From Aquilaria yunnanensis (lineage: Eukaryota; Streptophyta; Magnoliopsida; Malvales; Thymelaeaceae), in contig CM077598.1 of the NCBI GenBank assembly GCA_039654915.1, forward strand, positions 75,234,041 to 75,298,040: a DNA stretch of 64,000 bases. The letters run 5' to 3'. The notes under the pieces were generated by a model. It was given only the letters and a program-made list of their open reading frames with translations. It was not told the DNA's origin and searched no databases. The translations under genes and the position numbers were made by a program. Shown here piece after piece: positions 20,923-31,300 of the stretch. Within the stretch, counting starts at the first letter, position 1. Each line of letters begins with the position of its first letter.

Positions 20923-23487
20923 TTAGGCGTAGAATTTTTTCAAGGCATCTGAATGCCAAGTGTTTTTCAATTCTACGCCTTCGGCGTCGCCAAGCTTGTA
21001 CACGCCTTTTCGTACTTCGGCGAGAACCAGAGAAGGTCCTTCCCAATTTGCGTGAAGTACTCCGTGAGATGGCCTTCGGGGTGCAAAGTCGGCCTTTCGG
21101 GGAACGAGGTCTCCTTTTTTGATTTCTTTTGGCCTGGCTTTTAAGTTGATAGTCGCGGCCACTCTTTGCTGGAAAGCTTTTCTTCTCAGCTCGGCTATTT
21201 CTCTGTGTTCGGCCACAAGGTCGAGCTTAGTTCTCAGACCGAGGTCGTTTCCGCCTTCATCAAATACTTGCACCCGTACTGAAGGCTGAACTATCTCTAT
21301 TGGGATAATGGCCTCTGTTCCGAAGACGAGTGAGAAGGGAGTTTCCCCTGTGGCTCTTCGTGGCGTCGTTCGGTAGCTCCACAATACACTTTGGAGTTCT
21401 CCTGGCCATTTCCCCTTGACTTCCCCAAGTCTCTTTTTCAGGCCATCTTTTATGGTCCTGTTTGATACTTCCACCTGCCCATTGCTTTGGGGGTGAGCTA
21501 CTGGGGCGAAGTGCATCTTTATTCCGAGGTTGCTGATGAATTCCTGGAATCCTTTGTCTATGAACTGGGACCCATTATCAGCTACTAGTACCCTCGGTAT
21601 GCCAAATCTGCATACGATGTTCTTCCATACGAACTTCTGCACTTCTTTTGCCAAGATAGTTGCTAGTGGTTCTGCCTCTACCCAGTTTGAGAAATAGTCC
21701 ACTGCTACCACGCAGAATTTCACGCCTCCGGGCGCTGTGGGGAGTGGCCCAATAAGGTCTATACCCCAGACTGCGAAGGGCCAAGGATAATCTGCCGACG
21801 TTATCATTTCCGAGGGTATCCTCTGGATTTTTGCATGTCTCTGGCAACTACCGCACTTCTGGACGAACTGCCTTGCGTCCTTTCTCAGGGTAGGCCAGAA
21901 GTATCCTTGGCGGAGTATAACTGCTGCGAGGGCATCAGTTCCAATGTGTGAGCCACACATGCCTTCGTGAACTTCTTCGAGGACCATCTCAGTATCCTCT
22001 TCGCCCACACATCTCTGCAGTGGATTTGCATATCCTTGCCGATATAACTCTTCACCAATCAGGAAGAATCTTCCGGCGCGTCTTCGCAGTGTTGCAGCAT
22101 TGCCGGCGTCTTCGGGAAGCTCATTCTCTGCGAGGTATCTCTTTATGGGGTCCTTCCACCCTGTTCCCGAGGTCGTTACGCTTAGCACGGAGATGCTTGG
22201 ATGGTCTAGCACCTCGGTGTATGTTTTAGACTTCGCTAAGCAATCTGCCTCAGTGTTATTCCGCCGGGGTACATTTTTGATCCGCACGGCGTCAAACTCT
22301 TGCATGAGTTTTGTTACCAGCTCGTGGTATTTTGCTAAGATTGGGTCCTTCGCCCCATAATCTCCTGCCGTCTGCCGAACTACCAGCTGGGAATCGCTGT
22401 GAGCCCTTAAGTTTCTCACGCCAATCTTTCTGGCCAAGCATAATCCCGCTATGAGCGCTTCATACTCAGCCACATTATTAGTGACGTTGAAGCTGAACTT
22501 GATAGCCTTCATTACCTCTAGGCCTTCGGGTCCTCTGATAACTATTCCAGCTCCCTGGTGTTCGGACCCCGAGGCTCCGTCAACATGCAAGGTCCATTCT
22601 GGCTCACCTTCTTTCGGATCTGAGTGGTTATCCTCAGTGGTGGGTATTTCGGCGATAAAATCTGCCAATGCTTGGGCTTTTATGGCCTTCCGAGGCTCAT
22701 ACGTGATTTCGTGTTTGCTAAGCTCTATGCACCACTTGGAGAGCCTTCCCGAATGATCAACTCTCTTCATGACATCCCGTAGTGGTAGACTACTTTGGAC
22801 GATGATGGGGTGAGCCTGGAAATATGGTCGCAGTCTCCTTCCTGCAAGCACCAAGGCGTATATAGCTTTTTGAAGCAAGGGGTACCTGACTTCGGCGCCA
22901 TGCAGGGACTTGCTGACGTAGTAGACCGGCCATTGTTTCGGCCCTTCTTCTTTCACCAGAACCGAGCTCATAGCCTTTTCTGTGATGGCGAGGTACAGTA
23001 CGAGGGGTTCTCCTTCCCGAGGTTGTCGCAGAGTCGGCAGGCTGGCCAGGTAGACTTTGAATTCTTCCCAGGCCTTTTGGCAATCTTCATCCCAAGGATG
23101 ATTGTTTCTTCCGAGGTCGCCTTCCATCTTTGCTGCCTTTGTGAGGACTTTGAAGAAAGGTCTACACCTATCTCCATACCTGGAAATAAACCTGCTCAGA
23201 GAGGTTATTCTTCTGGTTAGTCTCTGCACGTCTTTGACTGTGGCAGGAGTTCGGAACTCAAGCAGAGCCTTAATCTTCTCAGGATTGGCGTCGATGCCTC
23301 TTTCGGATACCATGTACCCAAGGAATTTTCCAGACGTCACTTCGAAGATACACTTCTCGGGATTAAGGTGAATCCCGAAGGCTCTGAGCTTTTGGAAGGT
23401 TTCCTCCAAATCTGCAACGTGGTAGCCGGGCAGCTTGCTTTTGACTATCATATCATCAACATTTCTCCCCATTTGGTCCTTGAAGAC
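20923..23487 (-). pseudogene. Rt-C pol, RT thumb to integrase end
   Basis: This is the 3' part of the Rt-C polyprotein, continuing from 34652 after removal of Rt-D. It stays open for about 850 codons to the K-K-F-Y-A stop. It covers the end of RT, the degenerate first RNase H, the archaeal-type RNase H (H-V-D-G-A-S, A-E-Y-E-A, H-S-D-S-Q-L) and integrase (H-H-C-C finger; D, D and E of the catalytic core). Relative to Rt-D, 12 bp are missing near 23461, which removes M-E-V-Y in frame, so the YVDD catalytic motif reads N-V-D-D. The first four bases beyond this belong to the RT/Rt-D junction. Confidence 0.9.
23483..23487. repeat. Target duplication AAGAC, left copy (Rt-D)
   Basis: Repeated at 34647-34651. 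Removal of Rt-D restores CTTGAAGACCTTGTTC as in other copies. Confidence 0.92.
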
Positions 23488-24354
23488 TGATGGCCTAGGG
23501 CCTCATCGTTGTGAGTCATGATGACTGTTGAGGAGACTTCTAGGAGGAAGAACGCCTGGAAGGTGGATCGCCCCAAGGAGAGTACCTGAAAAGCTGGTAA
23601 ACAGGGTTAGGAGGCCCCCGGAGTGTTTTTCCGGGGGGGGAGCCTCCGACGCCCAAGTCAGTGGTGGCCGGAAGAAGGAGAAAGTCACTAGCTCAAAGAG
23701 AAAGGCAGAAAAGTCTCGCCTGGTATTTTCTCAGGGTGTGGGAGCTGTATATCCGGCCTGCCAACCTCCTGTCAAGTATTTATTTCCTGTATATATAGGA
23801 ATACCTAGCCCGTTCAGATCATGACACGTGTGCGGTCGGATGCTCCTGAACGTCTGGGCGTAGGGGACAGATAGTTGGTAACTAGATGGCCTCGAGCCTT
23901 GTGCTGAGACGGGCCATGATATGATTCTGATGGCGTCTGCGCGTCAAGGCAACTTTTTACGTCTGTGGTGGGACGTGTCAGAGGCTTCCTTAAATGCTTC
24001 CTTAAATGCGCCTGCCGTACTCCCGAGGTCCCTGGGCGACGTCGTCCTCTAGTTCGGACAGAGCCTCTTCGGGAAGCCTACCCTCAGTTCGGGGGTTCCC
24101 AGTTCCAGGGGGTTCCGCCTTCGGGGATATCATATTCGGGCAGCAATGTCTGGTGCCACTTTTCCGAAGGCGCGCTGTTCACAACCTTGGGGGCCGAATG
24201 GAGTCCTCAAGTTTTACTGGCATGCCGAGGCTCGGAGCTCTCAGGCTATCTCCCGAGGTGCATGATTCCACCTATTCCCGGGAAGCGCCAGTTCTTCTGG
24301 CCGTTGCTGTGGCAGGGTATTCGGCTAGATTGAGGCGACAGCCTTTGGCTATCA
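23488..24354 (-). repeat. Rt-D 3' LTR
   Basis: 867 bp. It carries most of the private variants separating it from the right LTR (for example GGCAACTTTTT for GGCGACTTTTT and GGGGGCCGAAT for GGGGGGCGAAT). Confidence 0.95.
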
Positions 24355-24369
24355 CATGTCCCCCTCTGG
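24355..24369 (-). other. Rt-D polypurine tract
   Basis: On the minus strand CCAGAGGGGGACATG abuts the 3' LTR. One G of the run is changed to A compared with the other copies. Confidence 0.75.
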
Positions 24370-25193
24370 AAAGCCGAAGTGAAGACTTCGGTTTGCATCT
24401 CTTTCCGAGGTTGCCGTTGGGAGTCTTGTTGGGAAGCATAACCTGTTCCGAGGTCGCACCTTTTGCCCGAGGGTCTGGGCTGTTCGGCCTTGGCCTATTC
24501 TTTGGTGTCTCCGAGGCAAAGCCTGTACCGAAGATACACCTCTTGCCCAAAAGTCATGGGCTGTTCAGCCATAGCCTGTCTCTTGGTGTCCTCGAGGTGG
24601 CCTGCTTTTTATTTCTGAAGGTCTGATGGCCAAGCGTGTCAGACTGAGCGGCGCGTATCCATTTCTCAGGGATGTCAAACGACGTGTCCCAATTAGGAGG
24701 CGTGTCCCGGTTTTCCAGGCACGTTTGGGGAGGCACGTCCCCCATTTCTGCGCAGCGGTTGACATGTGGCTTCTTGCCATTGGAGGAGAGGCGCGTCATT
24801 TACAGAGGGTGTGCCTTTTCGGGTGCAGCGGGCAGTTATGGCGACGGTTCGCCTCCAATGGGTACTTATGATGTTCTTTCGGTTACCCACCTTTGGCCTA
24901 TAAATAGCCCATTCCATCATAAGTCCCACTTACTGTTTTTCTGCTCTTTTTCTGCTCTGCCCTCTGTTCTTGCGTTTTATCTTGCTTTCTGTGGCGGAGC
25001 TTCTTTAATCAGAGCTTTTTCCTACCAACTTTCACGACGGCGTCCTCAGGCAAATCTTTTGGTGGGTTTTGATTTCCAGAGTACTTGATTCCTCTGTTTT
25101 TCTGAGTTTTTCTGGAAAACTGTTGTTTTTTCCAAACTCGTCTTCTGAGTTTTTTCTGGAAACTATTTTCTTTTCCATCTCAAACTCTTTTTC
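24370..25193 (+). promoter_or_regulatory. Rt-D antisense-gene promoter and 5' leader
   Basis: TATAAATA at 24899-24906 is preceded by CCAAT about 40 bp upstream. The leader of roughly 260 nt is pyrimidine-rich and leads to the ATG at 25194. The G-box of Rt-B and Rt-E is GACATGTGGC here (one change). No other gene is visible. Confidence 0.65.
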
Positions 25194-27542
25194 ATGTCTG
25201 CGATGCCTGTTCCCGAGAGCTGGAAACCTCTTCTGGCCCATCCTTGCTGTACCACCCCCGAAAAACTAGAGAGGTGGAAGAAAAAATTCTTTCTTCCGTC
25301 TTACGCTGTGACCAGACTGCCTCGTTCTAGCCATTTTGCTTTTTCAAACCGTGGCGACGAGGTTACCGTCTTCCGAGCCCAACTGAAGGCCGGTCTTCGG
25401 TATCCTCCCCCGAAGGTGGTTTGCGAGTTCTGCCAATTCCATGGCATTGCTGTGAACCAGCTTCCCCCGAACGCGTACTGCTATTTTAACGCCTACCTCT
25501 GCATGTGTGGCGTGTTCGGGATAGAGCCCCACTTCATCATTTTCATGCAGTACTACAAGCTCTATGTGGTCCCGAAGGGTGGCTTCTATTTTCTGCTGCC
25601 TCGGGGATCCGGGAGCAAAAAATTCACCTTCACCTTCGACACGAAGGATAGCTGGCGGGGGTGGCAGCCTAAGTTCTTTTTCCTCAAGGTGGATAAGAAC
25701 TGGTCTGGTGTCCCGACCAGATGGGCTTAGGGAGTGCTGAACGCAGACGTCGTTGATCCGAGGATGCTGCTGACCCCACCGTTGGCTTCCGTGTTCGCGG
25801 ATTTCGACGCCCGCATTCGGGCAGTCGCTGACTGGGCTCCCGAGGTCTCTCCTCGTGCTCTTTACCCCTTTCCTATCAACTGGAGGTTGATGACCGAAGA
25901 AGTCCTTCGGGAGCTGAAAGTGGTTAAGGAGCACGTGACCGACCTCAATATGCCCGCTCCCGCCATCGCCGGGAAGGACTCCTGGCTGGTCAAGCTCCTT
26001 AAGGGGGAGACTTCTTTCGAAACTTTTGCCGAAAGTGAGTAATCTTCCATCCCTTTATACTTTTTCCTCGGACTTACGCTGATATTTCTTCTCTTTTTCA
26101 GAGATGGGCGATGGGGCTGCCGCTTATTACAAGGCCCTCTTTTCTGGCCAAGTGGAGAAGGGGGAGCAGACAAAGAAGGCGGCTTCCCGAAGAAGGAAGA
26201 CGACAGGGGCGGGACCCTTGGCGAAGCGAGCTAGGAAGGCTCTCCAGCCTTCTCAGCCAGAGCTTTTGGAAGAAGAAGCTGGCGAAGACGCTGGTCTTGT
26301 TGAAATTCCACCGGCCGAGGTCCCCGCTACTTCTGCCGAGGTGCCTCATCTCGACCTCGAGGCCCCCAGAAACACTGTAGTGGTAGAAGTACCCACCGCC
26401 GAGGAGCGGTACCGGCAGAAGGGTAAGGGTCTTTCTTCCGAGGGGCCCGAGGATCCCGAGGACACTGTCTCCGAGGTTCCTCCAGGTATGCCTTTAGGCG
26501 AAGTTCAGCTCCTTTTCCTTTCGCGAATTTTTCTTCTGCTCCTGACTTCCTTCTCACTTTCAGGGGAGCCTCTTACTGCTGGCTGGAGGGCCATTCATGA
26601 GAGGAAACGGGCCCTGCGCGATGCCACAATCCCTGAGGGGAAGATCCCCTTGGAGCCCTTTTGGACAATCACGGAGGATATGAATTTGTTCTCCGACGAT
26701 TGTCCGAAGATGACCAAAGAGATTTGGAAGGGGATCACCACTGACGCCTCCTTCCGGGCCATTGCGGCGGCTCACCCGGGGGATAATACCCTCGCCGCAA
26801 AAGTCACCGAGCATGCTGCTCAGGTATAGTCTTTACACTTTTTTCCTCAATTTTCTAAGTGTTTAGACTTGTACTAACCTGGACATTTGCCTTGCCGTAG
26901 CTGCTGGAGTACGCTGGTTATCTCCGAGTTCGGGTGGCCAGACAGGCTGCCTCCAAGGATGCGACTTCGCGGGAACTCAGTGAAGTGAAGGCTTCGCTTG
27001 CGAAGGTGATCGCCAGCAACCAGCAGCTGACAGCGGATTGTTCTCAGCAACTTGCTGCCGTTCGGGAGGAGTTCTCGAAGAAAAGAGAAGAACTTGAAAA
27101 GGACTCCTCCCGGAAGATTGCCGACCTCGGCGACCAAGTAAAGGGGCTGCTCGCCGCCAACGAAGATCTTGTCAAGGACAAGGCTGTTTCCGACAGTCTT
27201 GCGTTGAGGTTGACGGATGAGAACACTGCTCTTCAAGCCGAGGTCGAGGCTCTGAAAAAGGAGTCCGGAGAGACGCTGGGGATAAGCAAGCTCGAAGAGG
27301 AGGTTGCTGAGCTGAGGGACGAGGTCAATGTCCTTGGCGTTCAAAAACGTACTTCTGATGACATGGCCAAGGTCGCCTTTCAGGACGGCTTCTGCCTCGC
27401 TCGGCACCAGGTGCTGCAGAGGTTCCCAGATTTGGACCTCTCTTTTCTGGAGGGCCTAAATATTCCTGAGGGACCTCGGTGGCAGTGGTCCAAGGTCGAG
27501 CATCTGAAGCTTCCTGGTCTTCGTCCGCCCGGCTCTCCCTAG
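25194..27542 (+). pseudogene. Rt-D antisense gene: 4 exons, PF04195-like N-terminus and coiled coil
   Basis: Exons: 25194-26034, 26102-26485, 26564-26823 and 26901-27542. Introns of 67, 78 and 77 nt are GT-AG and keep the frame (phases 1, 1, 0), giving about 708 codons. Intron 3 holds a consensus TACTAAC branch point. Residues 1-280 contain K-K-K-F-F-L-P-S-Y and the C-E-F-C-Q-F-H-G-I-A-V-N-Q-L-P-P block typical of PF04195 (putative gypsy-type transposon). Exon 2 adds basic clusters resembling a nuclear-localisation signal (S-R-R-R-K and K-R-A-R-K) and an acidic/proline-rich stretch. Exon 4 (about 213 residues) has long coiled-coil heptads. The only lesion is TAG at 25728-25730 (from CAG). It is transcribed toward gag-pol. 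Biochemical function is unknown. Extra antisense frames are known in Tat-lineage elements; the spliced model is inferred here. Confidence 0.88.
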
Positions 27543-27675
27543 TTTGTTTTAGGGCTCCTCTTATTTTTCTCCTTCGTGCTCCTTCTTTGGACACTTCTTT
27601 TGTAAGGCAGCGTTTGCTCTAAATGAACAATCTTTTCGGCTAAGTCCTTTCTTGCAAGTTTCTTCATTTCCACTG

Positions 27676-28162
27676 TCCCGAACACGTTTGCTTCAAGAGA
27701 CTTTCGGAAAACCTGCAACCAAAGAAACCTTTTACCTTCCTTTGTCCCGAGCGTGCTCGCTCAAGAGACTTTCTGGAAAGTTTGTAAAAATTTGGCTAAG
27801 TCTTTTGCAGGCTTTTTGTTTCCTTTTCTCCCGAACATGTTCGCTCAAGGGCCTTCGGAAAACCTTCAGCCAAATTTTTCTGTCTTCCTATTGTCCCGAG
27901 CATATTTGCTCAAGGGACTTAGGAAAATTTTCAAGAGATTGTTCATTCCCTTTTTCCCGAGCACACTCGCTCAAGGGTGTTCGGAAATTACCTCTGCTTT
28001 TGTTTTGGCGTGTACTTTTGCGAGATTCTTGCTTTCCCTTTTTCCCGAGCATGTTCGCTCAAGGGTGTTCGGAAAATTTTCTCTGTACTGATTATGCCGA
28101 GTACTTTTGCAAGATTCTTGTTTCCCATTTTTCCCGAGCATAGTGGCTCAACGGACTTCGGG
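27676..28162. repeat. Hairpin tandem array of Rt-D (7 units)
   Basis: Seven hairpin cores lie between the antisense-gene stop (27542) and the pol stop (28313). The third contains the exact palindrome CGAACATGTTCG. The remaining bases 27543-27675 and 28163-28312 show only untranslated, T-rich sequence. Confidence 0.9.
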
Positions 28163-28312
28163 AAGTCATATCTGCTTTTTTCGTGGCGAGCACCTTCGCG
28201 GAATTTTGTCCTGGACAATTTGGTATACTTAAAAATTTTCTCAAGACCATTCTTCTCCGGACCATCCTGTACTTAGAATATTTCTTGTACAATATATCTC
28301 TTCCGCTCAACC

Positions 28313-31300
28313 TTAGGCATAGAATTTTTTCAAGGCGTCTGAATGCCAAGTGTTTTTCAATTCTACGCCTTCGGCGTCGCCAAGCTTGTACACGCCTTTT
28401 CGTACTTCGGCGAGAACCAGATAAGGTCCTTCCCAATTTGCGCGAAGTACTCCGCGAGATGGCCTTCGGGGTGCAAAGTCGGCCTTTCGGAGAACGAGGT
28501 CTCCTTTTTTGATTTCTTTTGGCCTGGCTTTTAAGTTGATAGCCGCGGCCACTCTTTGCTGGAAAGCTTTTCTTCTCAACTCGGCTATTTTTCTGTGTTC
28601 GGCCACAAGGTCGAGCTTAGTTCTCAGACCGAGGTCGTTTCCGCCTTCATCAAATACTTGCACCCGTATTGAAGGCTGAACTATCTCTATTGGGATAATG
28701 GCCTCTGTTCCGAAGACGAGTGAGAAGGGAGTTTCCCCTGTGGCTCTTCGTGGCATCGTTCGGTAGCTCCACAATACACTTTGGAGTTCTCCTGGCCATT
28801 TCCCCTTGGCTTCCCCAAGTCTCTTTTTCAGGCCATCTTTTATGGTCCTGTTTGATACTTCCACCTGCCCATTGCTTTGGGGGTGAGCTACTGGGGCGAA
28901 GTACATCTTTATTCCGAGGTCGCTGATGAATTCCTGGAATCCTTTGTCTATGAACTGGGATCCATTATCAGCTACTAGTACCCTCGGTATGCCAAATCTG
29001 CATACGATGTTCTTCCATACGAACTTCTGCACTTCTTTTGCCGAGATAGTTGCTAGTGGCTCTGCCTCTACCCACTTTGAGAAATAGTCCACTGCTACCA
29101 CGCAGAATTTCACGCCTCCGGGCGTTCTGGGGAGTGGCCCAATGAGGTCTATACCCCAGACTGCGAAGGGCCAAGGATAGTCTGCCAACGTTACCATTTC
29201 CGAGGGTATCCTCTGGATTTTTGCATGTCTCTGGCAACTACCGCACTTCTGGACGAACTGGCTTGCGTCCTTTCTCAGGGTAGGCCAGAAGTATCCTTGG
29301 CGGAGTATCACTGCTGCAAGGGCATCAGTTCCAATGTGCGAGCCGCACATGCCTTCGTGGACTTCTTCGAGGACCATCTCAGTATCCTCTTCGCCCACAC
29401 ATCTCTGCAGCGGATTTGCATATCCTTGCCGATATAACTCTTCACCAATCAGGAAGAATCTTCCGGCGCGTCTTCGCAGTCTTGCAGCATTGCCGGCGTC
29501 TTCGGGAAGCTCATTCTCTGCGAGGTATCTCTTTATGGGGTCCTTCCACCCCATTCCCGAGGTCGTTACGCTTAGCACGGAGATGCTTGGATGGTCTAGC
29601 ACCTCGGTGTATGTTTTGGACTTCGCTAAGCAATCTGCCTCAGTGTTATTCCGCCGGGGTACATTTTCGATCCGCACGGCGTCGAACTCTTGGATGAGTT
29701 TTGTTACCAGCTCATGGTATTTTGCCAAGATTGGGTCCTTCGCCCCATAATCCCCTGCCGTCTGCCGAACTACCAGCTGGGAATCGCTGTGAGCCCTTAA
29801 GTTTCTCACGCCAATCTTTCTGGCCAAGCGTAATCCCGCTATGAAGGCTTCATACTCAGCCACATTATTGGTGACGTTGAAGCTGAACTTGATAGCCTTC
29901 ATCACCTCTAGGCCTTCGGGTCCTCTGATAACTATTCCAGCTCCCTGGTGTACGGACCCCGAGGCTCCGTCAACATGCAAGGTCCATTCTGGCTCACCTT
30001 CTTTCGGATCTGAGTGGTTCTCCTCAGTGGTGGGTATTTCGGCGATAAAATCTGCCAATGCTTGGGCTTTTATGGCCTTCCGAGGCTCATACGTGATTTC
30101 GTGTTCGCCAAGCTCTATGCACCACTTGGAGAGCCTTCCCGAATGATCAACTCTCTTCATAACATCCCGTAGTGGTAGACTACTTCGGACGATGATGGGG
30201 TGAGCCTGGAAATATGGTCGCAGTCTTCTTCCTGCAAGCACCAAGGCGTATATAGCTTTTTGAAGCAAAGGGTACCTGACTTCGGCGCCATGCAGGGACT
30301 TGCTGACGTAGTAGACCGGCCATTGTTTCGGCCCTTCTTCTTTTATCAGGACCGAGCTCACGGCCTTTTCTGTGACGGCGAGGTACAATACGAGGGGTTC
30401 TCCCTCCCGAGGTTGTCGCAGAGTCGGCAGGCTGGCCAGATAGACTTTGAGTTCTTCCCAGGCCTTTTGGCAATCTTCATCCCAGGGATGATTGTTTCTT
30501 CCGAGGTCGCCTTCCATCTTTGCTGCCTTTGTGAGGACTTTGAAGAAAGGTCTACACCTATCTCCGTACCTGGAAATAAACCTGCTCAGAGAGGTTATTC
30601 TTCCGGTTAGTCTCTGCACGTCTTTAACTGTGGCAGGAGTTCGGAACTCAAGCAGAGCCTTAATCTTCTCAGGATTGGCGTCGATGCCTCTTTCGGATAC
30701 CATGTACCCAAGGAATTTTCCCGACGTCACCCCGAAGATACACTTCTCGGGGTTAAGGCGAATCCCGAAGGCTCTGAGCTTTTGGAAGGTTTCCTCCAAA
30801 TCTGCAACGTGGTAGCCGGGCAGCTTGCTTTTTACTATCATATCATCAACATATACTTCCATGTTTCTCCCCATTTGGTCTTTGAAGACCTTGTTCATCA
30901 GTCTCTGGTAGGTGGCTCCTGCATTTTTCAGCCCGAAGGGCATTCTGATATAGCAGTACGTACCTCCCTCGGTGATGAAGGCAGTTTTCTCTTCATCTTC
31001 GGGGTCCATCCTTATCTGATGGTAGCCGCTGAAGGCATCTAGGAAGCTCAGGAGCCCGTATTCGGCCGTTGAATCTACCAGTTGATCTATTGGCGGGAGG
31101 GGAAATGAGTCTTTCGGGCAAGCATCGTTCAAGTTTCTGAAATCAATGCACATCCGGAGTTTGCTGCTACCTTCTTTTGTGGCAATGACCACGTTGCTTA
31201 ACCATTCGGGGTATTTTACCTCCCTGATAACTTCAGCATCCAATAGGCGCTGGACTTCGGTTTTCACGAAGTTGCTTTTGTGGGCTGAGATGCTTCGTTT

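Noticed and set aside
26934..27542. Antisense exon 4 as an independent gene starting at an internal Met
   Set aside because: The upstream in-frame codons back to the TAG acceptor are conserved in all copies and join exon 3 in frame.
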